NCBI GenBank assembly: GCA_011109175.1
Contig: RDEW01000021.1
Coordinates: 445,080 to 509,079, forward strand
DNA length: 64,000 bases
DNA from: Dicyema japonicum
Taxonomy: Eukaryota; Dicyemida; Rhombozoa; Dicyemidae
Direction: 5' to 3'
Of this stretch, positions 46,195-59,344 are shown piece after piece. The notes under the pieces are model-generated. The model did no database searches, had not been told where the DNA came from, and was given only the letters and a program-made list of their open reading frames with translations. The translations under genes were made by a program, and so were the position numbers. Numbering within the stretch: position 1 is the stretch's first letter; each line of letters opens with the position of its first letter.

Positions 46195-46277
46195 CTTTCT
46201 CTTGTGTGTGAGTCCATTCTAGACTATCCAGTTCCGCAGTGAGTATCCACTGATGACGGCGTCACTCGTCAAGCAGG
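46195..46277 (-). mobile_element. truncated SINE copy
   Basis: On the minus strand, GCTTGACGAGTGACGCCGTC, then ATCAGTGGATACTCACTGCG and GAACTGGATAGTC repeat the body of the SINE at 29.9 kb at high identity, ending in an A-rich CACACAAGAGAAAGAAAA tail. The tRNA-like head is missing (5' truncation). Confidence 0.75.
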
Positions 46278-46279
46278 TA

Positions 46280-46735
46280 GCTCAAATAGTCAAAATAATT
46301 TGAATATAATCAATACGACTCCGAAGACAATAAAATATTGTACATCCTACTTATTGTTAGCATTCAAACGTATTATTGTTGATTCCTTTGAAATACCCCT
46401 CTGTTTGCTTTTTTCCAATCACTTGCAGCAGATACTGAGGCCATGCAAATTAAGAATACATTCATTCTGACTAAGTCTTTAAGTCCGAAGAATTAACTAA
46501 CTTTTTTGTGTTAAAAAATTGTTCTACTAAAAGTAATATTTGTATTATATCATGGAATATAAAGCGCAAGATTGTATATTTTTTCTAAGGGAGGCGTTTA
46601 GAAAAAAGCTTGGAAACCTCTGTAAAAGACTATATGAACATGAACAAAGCTACTTGCCTTCTGCCACCCCCAATATTCTTGAACGCTTATCCTCACATCT
46701 ATTTGTCCGTTTCTCAATCTCTTGAATTTACAACA
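46280..46735. other. intergenic region
   Basis: A 61-codon ORF at 46,540 is not recognised; nothing else is seen. Confidence 0.3.
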
Positions 46736-46739
46736 TGGT

Positions 46740-47760
46740 TTTATTATTATTTATTATTTAACCCAAGAACACCAATAGTTAATTTAATTGTATTAAACTA
46801 ATTAGGTGATCCCGGCCGCCTCCATCAGGTCTCTCATCTTTTTTCCGGTGGACCTTCCGAGATCCAACACAGCTTCTCTGAGGACTGGAGGGTTTTGAAA
46901 GAAATACAAGAGGGTTGATGTAAAGTCTTCTAGTAAGACCCAATCCATTAGAGCATTGTAGGAAGTTGGATTTTCGGCACAGAGCGGCGAATCCCTTCCC
47001 ATTTTGTCCGATAAGGTCTTCCAGAGAGGTGGGTGTGAGACTGACTGTTCTCACAAGCTTGCCGATAGTTGTAGCTGATAGGGACTGAATATCACTGATT
47101 TTCTGTTTGTTCGTCCAGGATAGGTGATTCCACAAGACACACAGGCGTAGCTGATAGATGGCTCAATGAATTGTTTATGTAGTAGTTTCAATGCTGGGAA
47201 AGGGGTTCTGATGCCACCAAAAATAGATTTGATCAAACCAAGCTTTCTTGAGCAGGTTCCGGAGATTTATTCGACATGAGGGGAGAAGGTCATGTGCGTG
47301 TCAAAGGCGACTCCTAAGATTTTCAATTTTTTTGTAAAAGTTATTTTAGTTTGGTTGATAAATAAATCAACGGTCATTCTTCCAAGACGTTTGTCTGAGG
47401 TAAATAGGGATGTGGAGGACTTCTCAGGAGATATATCAAGTCTGTTGGAGATTAACCTATTTTGAATCACGTGTAGTTGTTTTTTGAACTCTTTCTGAGG
47501 TTTTTAGGAGATCCTGGTCACGGGATCCAATTAGAATGTCATTAGCATAGGAGGGGAGAAGATCGTCTTTATCAACTGATCGTGGCAAATCGAACATAAA
47601 AAGGTTGAATAAGGCGGGGACAAAGGAGAGCCTTGCGGAACACCATTGGGAAGTAGTCTCGAAAGTGATTTGGTCCCATCCATACAAACCCGAGTCCTTC
47701 TCCCGCTGAGGAAATTCGAAAGTCAGAATTTTAGATTGGGGAATTTACAACATGGTTTTC
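46740..47760 (-). mobile_element. LINE relic: RT to 3' end
   Basis: Minus strand: ARLSFVPALFNLFMFDLPRS (motif B), LLPSYANDILIGSRDQDLL (YADD changed to YAND), SSTSLFTSDKRLGRMTVDLF, LKILGVAFDTHMTFSPHVE and EPSISYACVSCGITYP. Then VLDLGRSTGKKMRDLMEAAG and IT-stop, followed by GGGATCACCTAATTAGTTTA and CTTGGGTTAAATAATAAATA. Several frameshifts. Same family as the 20.5-kb element. Confidence 0.82.
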
Positions 47761-47934
47761 GTCCTCATTATTCAATGACTATTGGTTTTTTTGGATGGTG
47801 AATTTGTGTAAGGAAAAGTGGGAGATAGTCATTGACCAAGACGCATTTGCTTAGAAAGTATTGGTTAAATAAACCGAAGATAGATCATAATGACTCAATT
47901 GGTTTCCGAGATTATTCAAGTTACATCCGTTAAA

Positions 47935-48640
47935 GGCGAGAATTACCAATAAAAAACAACGTCATTAGGTGACCCCGGCTTTTCCAAGCAAAGATTTCAT
48001 CTTTGTTTGATGTTCCTTACAGGATCCTGGGCATTTTTTGTAGATTTTTCTATTTAATTTGAAGTGATTTTTTGGCTTAATAATAGAAGGAACACTCAAC
48101 TAGATTTCATTCTTAACTCCCTCTTTGGTTGTCAAATGGGAAGGTTCTTGTGATTTTATTTCTTACTGACCCATCAACTCAATACAAGTCCACTTGAACA
48201 ACAACGGATTTTTCAAGATAACCCAGGAATTCTTCCGGACTCTCTTAAAGAAATAATTTATAATTTTTCCAAGATGATATCAACTTACTCGTGCGTCACT
48301 AGTAGAGATCAACCACCTTCCTACCCCAAAAGACCTCGGTGGTAGGAAAATTCAGATTTTAGGGAAAACTAATTTAAGAAGCTCGCAAGTAGAGTTCATG
48401 ACAGATTTCTTTCTCCACCATGCCTTCCAACGAAGGTTTCTTCAGTACCACTTTGAGTTCCTACTGAATCGTTCAGATCCCCAACGATGAATATTAATGA
48501 TGAATGAACATCTTGGAGTGCACCGCTGTGAAATGCGTAGGAGTTTACGATTAGCATCATTTATTTTCGATTGTACCACCCCAATAGTGAGATATCTTGG
48601 GATCCATGTCGTTCCTTATTAAAATGTTTTGATTCACTGG
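47935..48640 (-). mobile_element. LINE endonuclease fragment and a 3' end
   Basis: A reversed GGGGTCACCTAATGACG-type end lies at 47,950-47,985. At 48,600-48,400 the minus strand reads MLIVNSYAFHSGALQDVHSS then LIFIVGDLNDSVGTQSG and TFVGRHGGERN. This is the GDLNxxVG and G-H-G region of a LINE endonuclease. The two may belong to different copies. Confidence 0.6.
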
Positions 48641-48879
48641 AGAGGAAAATTAGGTAATATACTCCACGATATTTTCCAAATCCGTTTTTCAACTTTGCTT
48701 CTGGTGGAGTACCTATAGAAACATTGTACTTTTCTAAGTCATCAGAAAGAGTTTTTCATTTAAAGACATTTTTGTTCTAGATATTTTGCCGCGTGGCGCC
48801 ATGTGGTGCCGCGTGGTTAATTGGTTTAAATTTTCTACTTGCTTGTCTGTTCCTCCTCTCTCTTCCTAATAGAGTGGCG

Positions 48880-49110
48880 TCATGTGATCCACCTGTCTAG
48901 GTGACGCCCAGTGCCAGGCCGGCATGAAAAAGGATCATTTGCTCTTCCCCACTCCACTGGAAGGGATTCCACAACTGCATGTAATGGCCGTCTTACCTTT
49001 ATGCTGATTCCGGATGGACTCTGTTTCTGTAGAAGTGGAAACTGGATACACTTAATTAGTTGTTTACTTTAACTTCTTTCTCGGTGTATCCGGGGTTAAC
49101 AAATAAGCTA
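48880..49110 (+). repeat. LINE 3' end
   Basis: CTGGATACACTTAATTAGTT followed by CTTTCTCGGTGTATCCGGGG and TTAAC is a diverged form of the recurrent LINE terminus. Confidence 0.45.
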
Positions 49111-49264
49111 CGTTAGTACGGTTATGTCCAAATGAATGATTTGTGTGTGTTGGCTTTGGCCGAGGTTACGGTCAATGTCGCCACGAAAACATGATCTTGG
49201 AAGTACGAGAACGGCAAATAGATTAAGCTACATCTATAGGAAGTTTGCTCTACAACCAGGCGGC

Positions 49265-49350
49265 TCACATTATTATTATTACCCCAGGATTTCCGGATAA
49301 AAAGGAAAAAAGTTCCTAACTAACTAAGTGACCACAGATCGACATGGTGG
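49265..49350 (-). repeat. LINE 3' end, inverted
   Basis: ATTATTATTACCCCAGGATT, then CTAACTAACTAAGTGACC. Read on the minus strand this is the GGTCACTTAGTTAG...GGGGTAATAAT terminus. Confidence 0.45.
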
Positions 49351-49501
49351 AGGTCTTATTCGATGAATGCAAGAATCCAGGACATGGAATAATCAACAAT
49401 AAGGCGATCCACATGAAAAACAAGTCCACACAAGACGACTAGATTTTTGATTTTATTTTATTTAGATAATTAAATTTTAATTAATTAAATAATTAAATGT
49501 T

Positions 49502-51233
<1,732 letters not shown>

Positions 51234-51284
51234 AAAATGACGCGTTTTTTAAATAACCTCAGATATACATGAAATAAGTTTTAT

Positions 51285-51535
51285 TCAGTTCCCCCGGCGG
51301 TGTGGGACATTTCTCTTCCAAGTATCCCCCATCATGGGAACCCCTCAACTAGAGTAGTAAAAGAAGGATCCCCTTTGGATGCTGGCCAGGCATTTAATGT
51401 CTCCGAGTTAGGTGGACCAAATAGCGCCTCTAAGAATTGAAGAAGGCTAAAGAGCAGAAAAGAAATCTTTCTACCAAGTAGGTAGCAACGTGGGACTCAA
51501 AGACATAGCTAAGTGACAGCACTAACCACTAAACT
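51285..51535 (-). mobile_element. tRNA-derived SINE-like element
   Basis: On the minus strand GATAGTTTAGTGGTTAGTGC is a good A-box region, followed by TTTGAGTCCCACG in B-box position. A non-tRNA body (CTTAGAGGCGCTATTTGG, GATGCTGGCC-type blocks on the plus strand) is partly shared with 0.9 kb and 10.96 kb. It differs from the 29.9-kb SINE. Confidence 0.45.
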
Positions 51536-52024
51536 ATCTGATCAATTTGATGGGTTTCCCGGTTTTTTGCGAAACGTAAAAACTCTAGGTAAAAATTCTT
51601 AATACTTTCAACTTGACTTGAATTTACAATATAAATGGGAAATTCTCTTCTACATATCGCATCGGATAAAAAACTACCACGTGGAGAAAAAAACAGAGCA
51701 AATTTAGGAACACGTAGTTTGAGCGAAAACACAGTACTCCATGAATTAGTACTTTTGTCTTATAAATGGAGCGAATTGAAAGCTACATTTTTGTTCCAAC
51801 AAATTGTAGCGCTGTAAATTAGTGGCGCCAATACAAGCACGTGTCTTTATATGAGCCTTTACGGATATTGTGGGATCAAATTCGTATTCCTCCTCAAAAT
51901 TAGTGTTTTTAGTGTTTCTTTTTCATTTCGATTATAATGTCATGAAATTCCTCACATTCATTACTACACAATTTGAAGGATCATCCAAAAAATATTCAAA
52001 AATAGATATTCAAATTTCGTAACA

Positions 52025-52440
52025 TCAGCATCCATTAGATTCGTCGGATTCTTGGTTTCTTATTTCAGAAGATTTTGTGGTCCTCGACTTATTTGGTTTG
52101 CTCTTTATTTTACAAAAGACGAATTCCAACTTTATTTTTTGGAGTTGACATTGATCCTTGGATGGTTGGATACTCTTCATTTTACACGTGGGTTCCAGAC
52201 AATGATGTTGAAACATGATTGTAGAGAATATTTCAAAATTCAGTATTATGTTTATTACAGAGCTAATGGGTTTTCTTTCACAATCAGGTCTCTGACTGGA
52301 GAATCTCTGGGAATCGCAGTCTCATCTCCGGACTCATTTGATTCCATGTTTCGTTGGGATGGGGGACTTTTTCTCATTATCAGATTTTAGTGAAGATAAC
52401 TTACATTTAGAGTATTTTTTCGAGGACTTGGCTAGAAGGT
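52025..52440 (-). CDS. possible nuclear basic/acidic protein exons
   Basis: Minus-strand coding-looking pieces read QRNMESNESGDETAIPRDSP then VRDLIVKENPLAL, followed by a GTAATA donor. A last exon reads IKLEFVFCKIKSKPNKSRTT, KSSEIRNQESDESNGC and stop. Composition is charged and serine-rich. The upstream part would run into the hAT at 52.47 kb. Not recognised. Confidence 0.3.
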
Positions 52441-52475
52441 TTGAATTTGGTTATTTGTAGATGAGAGTAATAAGT

Positions 52476-54880
52476 AGGGCAAGTTGTTTCTAGCAGTTAA
52501 AAAAATTTTTTAGCGCTAAAAAATCACAAATCTAGCAATTATAAATTATAAATTAGCACTTAAAATGATCAAATCTAGCATTTAAAATTGTAAAATTAAT
52601 ACCTTAAAATGATAAAAATAACATTTAAATTTTATTTATTGTAATATAATAAAAAGTAATGCTTGATATTGTCTGGATGGAAGTTCCTATCTTTTTATAA
52701 AATATTTTTCAGCATTTTAATAGCTCTTTCAACAGATGCAAAGGATGCCTGACAGCATGAAAGTAAAAAATAATCTTGTGGGCTAATTTTCGATTCAGTC
52801 CTTTTAATAATAGATTTAAATCCATTTTCCTCCATTCTTTTATTCATATAATTTTTAATATTTGCCTTGTCATCATAAAAATGTAGTCCTGCTATGTCCT
52901 AATATGCCCGATTGATTGAGTAGTCACAACACTCCGAAAGTTTAAGAAGATCTACTATTTGCGAATAATTTAATATGATTTCCGTTAATTGAAACTTAAT
53001 ATCCGGATTGTTGACATAATGTTTAGCATTTGATACTAAAACTCCATCTGACTGAAATGCGTTAACAATTTCAAAAATTATTCAAAATTCATGAAATAAT
53101 ATTTCACTGCTTGAAACCAACTTCCCCATCTGCATAAATTAAGCAAAAGAATATCTAGTAACTACCACATCAGATGGGTATCCAACATCCTGAACAAATT
53201 ACGACGTTTTCGGTTTTTTACTGTAGCAGCTTTAATGTAAATAAAAATTGTCACGAATAATCTTCATTTCTCTAATGACGTCATCTATTAATTGGCAGAT
53301 GATAGCAGCAGTGGCATGATTTTCCAGTGTTTTGCATTCAACCAAATAGGATTTTGTTGGAAAGCGAATGCTCCCAATTAGAATCACTACAAAACTTTTC
53401 CTTCGGATATCTGTTTCATCAATTATTATAAAAATCTTTTCGTTTCTAAAAGTTAAAAATAAATTTTAATACGTTAATAATTTTGTCAACTCATAATTCT
53501 TTTTTCTGCAAGAAACTTGACCGTAGTTCTGCATGAAAATTCGGACGGAATGTTAATTTTAAATGTTTTAAACATTTTTTTGATCGAATCGTTATTTAAT
53601 TTGTACAGCGGGATGTTTGCTTGTACAAAAGCTTCCGTGATCGTTTCATTAGCCGAATCTACTTGGATTGATTCAGTTAATGTTGTTTGAACTGAATTAC
53701 ATGAATGACCTACAATTGTATTAACAAATTTATACGCTTATTGTTCTGATGTTTTAAAGAAGAACGATGAGAATCAACTGAAAATTTTTTTGAACAGTTG
53801 ATTTTGGATAAACAAAGAGAACAAAATAGAAGGCCATCGTCAGCAATACAGAACTCATCTTTGGAATTCCGAGACTATACGCTTAGCTTTCTTAAGCAAC
53901 GAACACTTGGGTTTTGGCATCACTAAAAATACTATATTATTATTATAAATTATAAAGCACAACGTCTTGCCATTGAAATGACAAAACCAGTGCAGTACCA
54001 AACATTAATCTTTTAGTTAATTTTCTCCACTTTCCACGATCCTGAGCCAAATCCCTCAAGTAGTCCAGGTCATCTCCCGTAGTTAGAGATAATCCTATTC
54101 TCTTCAGGTCTTCATTCAGTGTCGTGGCCAGTGATGCTCTCGGACGTCCTCGGAACTTCACCTCCTCGGTTTGAAACGTTTCGTCGGTATCTGTTCTCCT
54201 CCCCACCTTGGCGTTCATATCACCAGCTATAAATAAAAGTGCGGAGTCGGCCAATTCTAAATATAAATCTGAGAGTCATCAAATAGAGCCGGATCTTTGT
54301 TAATCCAACCACTGTGAGGTGCGTATACATTGATAATGAGACAATGTCAGTGCTTGCTTTGGCATTCATAAACTTCATTTGTTGAACTCCGATGCGGTCA
54401 TTAACTGCCATACTCTGTAGATATGGGGGAGAAATTCCATTTGATGGCAAAACCCAGTCCATAGTGCCTGTTGACAGTCGGAGAAAGATCAATTTGAATT
54501 TACCACATGTTTCTTCGTGGTTATCTTGGATTTTGTTTCCTGTAGGCAACCAATTGCGACATCGTAATTATGTAGGTCTTGACAGAGGGAGGTCCTTTTC
54601 CAAGAAGGGGTTAGGCCTCGGACGTTGAATGAAAGCAGCGAGAATTTATCCAAAAGATAAGGTTCGTACTTTTCAGACATGTTAATACTTTATTAGAGCC
54701 ACGGTCACCAGTTCAACCAAAAATACTATATAGCGTGCTTAAATTATTTTATTTAAATTATTTTATTATCATTTTATGGGTGATATTAAAATTATTTTTT
54801 AAATGCAATTTAAATTAAACATTTAAAAAAAAGTTAGCATTTAAAATTAAAAAAAAGCACTTATAGCATTTATAATGTAT
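52476..54880 (-). mobile_element. decayed hAT carrying a LINE insertion
   Basis: The left edge has TAGGGCAAGTTG; subterminal AGCATTTAAAATT repeats occur on both sides (about 52,570-52,620 and 54,830-54,870). Minus-strand relics near 52,700-52,760 resemble the hAT dimerisation region (ASFASVERAIKMLKN). The piece near 53,500-53,700 fits the N-terminal part. The LINE at 53,930-54,715 is nested in it. Extents are approximate. Confidence 0.5.
53930..54715 (-). mobile_element. RTE-like LINE with endonuclease joined to C-terminus, RT absent
   Basis: Minus strand: from 54,680 MSEKYEPYLLDKFSLLSFNV, then RGLTPSWKRTSLCQDLHNYD and VAIGCLQETKSK (endonuclease start). The next frame has MDWVLPSNGISPPYLQSMAV. 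Then LFIAGDMNAKVGRRTDTDET runs into FRGRPRASLATTLNEDLKRI and LDYLRDLAQDRGKWRKLTKR, the RTE C-terminus. The whole reverse transcriptase is missing between GDMNAKVG and the C-terminus. Confidence 0.7.
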
Positions 54881-54977
54881 GTTCTTTTTTAACAAAATTA
54901 AAAAATAATTATTCCAAATTCAATTTTATATTAAACTTATTTAACAAACAATAAAAAAATAAAAAAAGTTAATATAT

Positions 54978-55931
54978 TTAATCAACAACCTTCCTCGCCT
55001 GCCTGTTCGCCAGCCTCCTCAGGCAGGTTCGATTCTGGTTGCTGAAACAACTCCGAGAGCGCTTGTCTAATTGAACCCTCTGCCCATATGGCATCTCAGG
55101 GCTCTGCCTCCTATACTCCAGTGTCAGGCTCTCTAGGGTCCGCTTTAACACAGTGGACTGTAGATAGGCCTGGAGCTTCCTATCTACCCCCAACTGCTTC
55201 AGATAACCCTTGTGGTACTTTGTTGCAATTCCTTCCCACGTCATTACTATAGGAATAACGAGGACCTTGCAACCAAGCATCTGCCCCATCTCGTTTGCAA
55301 GAAAGTCATACTTCCTTTTTTTCTCCACCTCCACAGTCTGCAAACGGTCTTGAGACGTGATGCCAACCTCTATGATAAGGACTTGGCCAGACTCCTTATC
55401 GTGTACCACAATGTCCGGTTTATTGTGCTTGACTAGCACCGAGGTACGGATAACACTGTCTACCTTAATTTGGACCCTGGTGTTCTCTACTACAGATTGC
55501 ACCTTATGAGTCCGCAACTTTCTGGTGTGGCGAATACCATACTTATTGCATAGTAGAAGATGAAGACTCCTTACTACCTCGTTATGCCTCCACACATAGT
55601 CGTGGCAGAGCATGGATCCACATCGAGTGGCTAAATGATCAACCGACATGCTCCTTGACTTACAGTGGGGACATGTATTTGTTGATCGACCCCAAAAAAT
55701 ATTGCGGTCTTGCATATACGTGTACAACGCCTCCGATCGAGGTGAGTTGTCACCGTATTTTAGCCATATTGTCGACGACTTAAGGTCGACATGTGGGTTG
55801 TCCAATGCTCTGAAGAGGACCTTATGAAGGCTTTTTAAGTTGATCTTTTCCATCAAATTATTATATTGTAATTCGATCAACGCCTTCACATTTACTAGCC
55901 CACCATCATCAACACCATACTTAGCAGACAA
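54978..55931 (-). mobile_element. R2-like retrotransposon C-terminal ORF: CCHC knuckle and restriction-like endonuclease
   Basis: An uninterrupted 317-codon frame. Residues about 55-100 give TIWLKYGDNSPRSEAL and the zinc knuckle CPHCKSRSMSVDHLATRC (CxxC...H...C), then DYVWRHNEVVRSLHLLL. The KPDIVVHDKESGQVLIIEVG block matches the PD...E core of the restriction-like endonuclease that nicks the target in R2/NeSL-type elements. LANEMGQMLGCKVLVIPIVM then TWEGIATKYHKGYL follow. The RT is missing, as in a 5'-truncated insertion. Other copies are at 4.6, 41.1 and 60.0 kb. Plus-strand ORF 55,212-55,436 is a shadow. Confidence 0.85.
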
Positions 55932-55959
55932 AAAAGGTCTGATAGTGCCAACGGAAAAT

Positions 55960-57165
55960 GTTTTATTTTTACATATTTTTGAATTTATTTAAAAAATAAA
56001 AACGAAAACTAAGAAATGAAGATTGAAAATTTTATTTACAAGAGTTACACGTTGGCCGTACACGGACCTGTTCATCTTCAAGGGAGTTATTTTCAACTAG
56101 CCTACCGTATGGGTGCGAGGGATGCTTTCTTTCTTCGAAGTGGGAGAAGATCTCATCTCTCTAGAAAAAAAGAGAGCTTCGATTAAGCTCTCTTTAAACC
56201 AAAAAACTGAAGAGACTGTCTAAGCGAGGACGAAGATTAAACTGCTGTACCAATTAGCAGGATTGTGGAAGATCGGATCAACGGTTTCAGGAGGAGATCA
56301 AAGATCTTGGACAATTACATAAACTGGGGGACTTTACGTATAATTCAGTCGAGACAAAATAGAATGGACACAACCCATGTCACCAGTATTGACAAAAATC
56401 ATACACCGAGTGATTCCGCACCTAATGGACCACTAAGCAAAAAAGTGAGTCACATCAACATGAAACAAATGCTTCCCGTCCATGCAAATTGAAAAATGTT
56501 CAAACTCCTCAAGGAAAACCGATTGTAATCAGCATAACTAATGTTGAAAACCTCATCATAACGCCATAAAGTCAAAAAAAATCGCCTCAGGACAATTACT
56601 GGATTTCTCAGATTTAACCCATATTGATCATCTTCACTGTGAATCAAAATCCTTCCAATTGGAGACCATTTGGGGAAATGAGAGCTCTACAGTTCCTCTT
56701 CCCGAGCCTACATCCCAGAGCATCCCTTCACTCTTTATGCAAACCCCAAAATAAAAGAAAAATTATTATGACAACCAGTGACCTTCTCGAATGCTATCAA
56801 CCATCCCTTCCAGCCCCAATGACCGGATTCGCTTGAACCAGATTACACGATTTGTATCTACTAGAAGCATCGAAGACTTGACGATAATAAAATACTACAC
56901 CGGCCCCCTCCTCCAGAATCCTCTCTTCCGATGGACATCAAGTAAAGCTACTGGACATACGATGTCCTTTTGCAATTTCTACGTGTTGACAACAAATCAC
57001 CTATTTGAATGTCAGGAATTAGCAAAACGTTCGTCTACAATGCCAGGACTGAACCGATCTATGAGAGCGACCGGCATCTGTTGCGTCCTATTTAATAGCT
57101 TGCTGGCCTCCAAAAAGTTAGTGAGGACTGGGTTACTCAACTAACTGAAGACATTTGAGGAACTA
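55960..57165. other. region without an assigned gene
   Basis: ORFs at 56,265-56,492 and 56,791-57,144 are not recognised. The latter precedes a minus-strand LINE end and may be degenerate retrotransposon sequence. No short-intron gene model could be built. Confidence 0.3.
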
Positions 57166-57169
57166 AATG

Positions 57170-57390
57170 GAAGTTACCTATCATAATTGCGAGCCAATGT
57201 TCTGGAAAATCGATCCAGGTTCACCCTTCCACTTCCTCGCAAGCCGTCCGATTAACTTGATAAACTCAAATGTGCTCGGGCCAATAACGCCAGACGTCTC
57301 AACGGAGATCGGCTGGAAAACGAACCGGTCCAAGATGCCGTGGTACTTCCTTCTTACCCGCCACGTGGGCAAAGGAAAATAGCAAATTCT
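57170..57390 (-). mobile_element. LINE C-terminal fragment
   Basis: Minus strand: RRKYHGILDRFVFQPISVET, then SGVIGPSTFEFIKLIGRLAR and SIFQNIGSQL. This is the conserved C-terminal FxPxxxETxGxxGP...IG pattern of one LINE family, also at 32.6 and 59.2 kb. Confidence 0.7.
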
Positions 57391-57565
57391 CCCTCAGGAC
57401 GTAAGAATATACAGTAAGGTTGAAAATCAATTCATTAGAATAAAAATACGTATTACGTGTATAAAGCATATCGCACCGTTAAACGTGTGAAATGGATGAT
57501 AGACCGGTCTTCAGTTTAAAAAGGGGGAAGGTAATCTTGGTTGATAGTCGAAGGTTAAAAGAGTT

Positions 57566-57844
57566 ATGAAAAAGAAATCTTTTATCTGCGTGTTTTGCAA
57601 ATTCAAGTTTTCCCATAAATGCAGTGTCTACCCCCACATGAGAATTCACATAGGTATGACTCGATTTCTTGGTGGATCACTCCATTTGGGCTTTTACTGC
57701 TAAGGAATAATGAAATAATTAATCAACTTTAGGAAAACCTTACTTTTGTGGAGAATGTGGTATCGGACCTTGCGGGAAGGTTCGTTGAAGAATCACATAA
57801 AGTTTCACCATCCTAGAATTAACTGCTTCAACGTAGAACAGTAA
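57566..57844 (+). CDS. small two-finger C2H2 zinc-finger protein
   Basis: Exon 1 encodes FICVFCKFKFSHKCSVYPHM then RIHIG, a canonical C-x2-C-x12-H-x3-H finger with a TGEKP-like linker. A 79-nt intron (57,654-57,732), long for this genome, leads to GKPYFCGECGIGPCGKVR. With one base restored near 57,783 this runs into LKNHIKFHHP, giving a second canonical x12/x3 finger, and the frame closes at 57,844 with 66 residues. A nucleic-acid-binding role is likely, but the target is unknown. Confidence 0.6.
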
Positions 57845-57963
57845 TAAAGGAATTAGGCTGCGGAATATTCGTGAAACTGAAAAAAATGAAATTGTTTGGT
57901 TTTGTAGATAACCTTAGGTCTTGGCTCCCGTTATAAACGAACAGGTCATAACAACCTACGAAT

Positions 57964-58105
57964 AACGAACATCTCAATATTCTTGAAGAAAAATCAAATC
58001 CAACTCAATATTCTTGAAGAAAAAATCAAATCCCAATATTACAACCCCGTTATAAACGAATATCTCAATATTCTTGAAGAAAAATCAAATCCCAATATTA
58101 AAGCT
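57964..58105 (+). repeat. short tandem repeats (CTCAATATTCTTGAAGAAAA unit)
   Basis: The unit CTCAATATTCTTGAAGAAAA occurs three times (from about 57,971, 58,002 and 58,063), with an intervening CGTTATAAACGAA block also duplicated. The ORF 57,983-58,246 spans it and encodes repeated LNILEEK; whether it is expressed is unclear. Confidence 0.8.
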
Positions 58106-58249
58106 TCTGAAGGTGACCAAACGGTCCAGTTGAATCTGGATGAGCACTCCCCTTCGAGAAATCATTGTTTGGAGCACTCAAAGCAGACATTGATCCCCCA
58201 AAACATCGGACCCCAACCTAATTTTTGCATTACTGATCGTATATAGATC

Positions 58250-59035
58250 AGCAAGAGTTATTTTGCCGAAAAATCAATATTTTGGTGGAGAGGAGATTCT
58301 GAAGTTGAAGGAAAATGAGAGAGCCATAACTGGGCTTTTATCTTTTAAGATTGAGACGGTCTTGGATTCCAGATTGAAGAAATCTCTCAGTTTTATATTG
58401 TGGGAGTTGAATGACCTTTTTAGTTAATAATAGATTTATGGATTTAATAGTTGTTCACTAATTCTTCACTAATTCTAATTTATTCTAATTTCAATATTAA
58501 TTTTAAAAGTATGACTAAATTATCACTTTTAATGTGATAATGAACGGATGGCTATTTTATTAATTAGTGTTTGCCTGGTGATTTTTGGCTTATTATAATA
58601 TGAGGTCGGAATCATTTGCCTCTTCAGAAAACGAATGGATTTATTGTCCCAGATGTTCGAATAAGGACCTATGTTCTCTTGAATTTCTTGATCTGGAATA
58701 GGGAAAAATCAAATAAGGGAGTCCTTAAACGGCAAAAAGATGTTTCTGGGCAAGTTCGTCGACAGATTGATTATTTTAGACAAGCATGTTGGACTTTTTA
58801 TGATTAAAAACTGTCTCCTGCTTCAAGATGCTTATTACCTTCGAAGTTCCCCTTGTTACGATGAATAGGTCCTATCTCTCCTTGATAATGAAATTATACA
58901 ACCCTCGAAACGATTTTAGACATATATTTAATGACTATGGTTGCCTCAGGCAACTTTGCCTGTTTGTTTGGAGGATTGGGAATCACCGTACCTTCGGATG
59001 CCGCATCAAAGTGAATATTTGTCCTCCTATAGCTC
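58250..59035. other. AT-rich region with weak retrotransposon signal
   Basis: Only short ORFs, none recognised. The last 200 bases may be the upstream side of the minus-strand LINE at 59.0-59.3 kb. Confidence 0.3.
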
Positions 59036-59290
59036 CTCGAAGAATTTGATGGATGTGGTTCCTCAACTCTTATTCTGGACTGAATGTATCTATGACATCA
59101 TCGGCAGCTGTAGACTTGGGGAAGGATCGTCCAGTCTCAGCTGATCCTTAGTGACCCTTTGGATCATTGAGCCGATCCGACGGACTAGATTGTCCCTTTC
59201 TGGCCCAAAGATTCCTGATGTCTCAAAATCGAATGGGACAAACAAGTGATCTTTCAAAATGATTCGGTACTTCTTTTTTGATCCTCAGCT
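59036..59290 (-). mobile_element. LINE C-terminal fragment
   Basis: Minus strand: YRIILKDHLFVPFDFETSGI then FGPERDNLVRRIGSMIQRV, parallel to FVFQPISVETSGVIGP...IKLIG at 57.3 kb. 5'-truncated and frameshifted. Confidence 0.6.
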
Positions 59291-59344
59291 CGCTCTTGAA
59301 ACATACCTGGATCAGAGACAGAAGCGACAAATTTTTCGGGGATC

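Noticed and set aside
55212-55436. Plus-strand ORF over the R2-like endonuclease, and the similar one at 60,204
   Set aside because: Antisense to a conserved endonuclease; the two look alike only because the underlying element is repeated.
56450-56647. SYADYN on the minus strand as an RT active site
   Set aside because: No motif A or B upstream, and the nearby LINE C-terminus is in the wrong order for this strand.
57964-58105. A CRISPR-like array
   Set aside because: Three units with unequal, short spacing in an animal-type genome; simple tandem duplication explains it.
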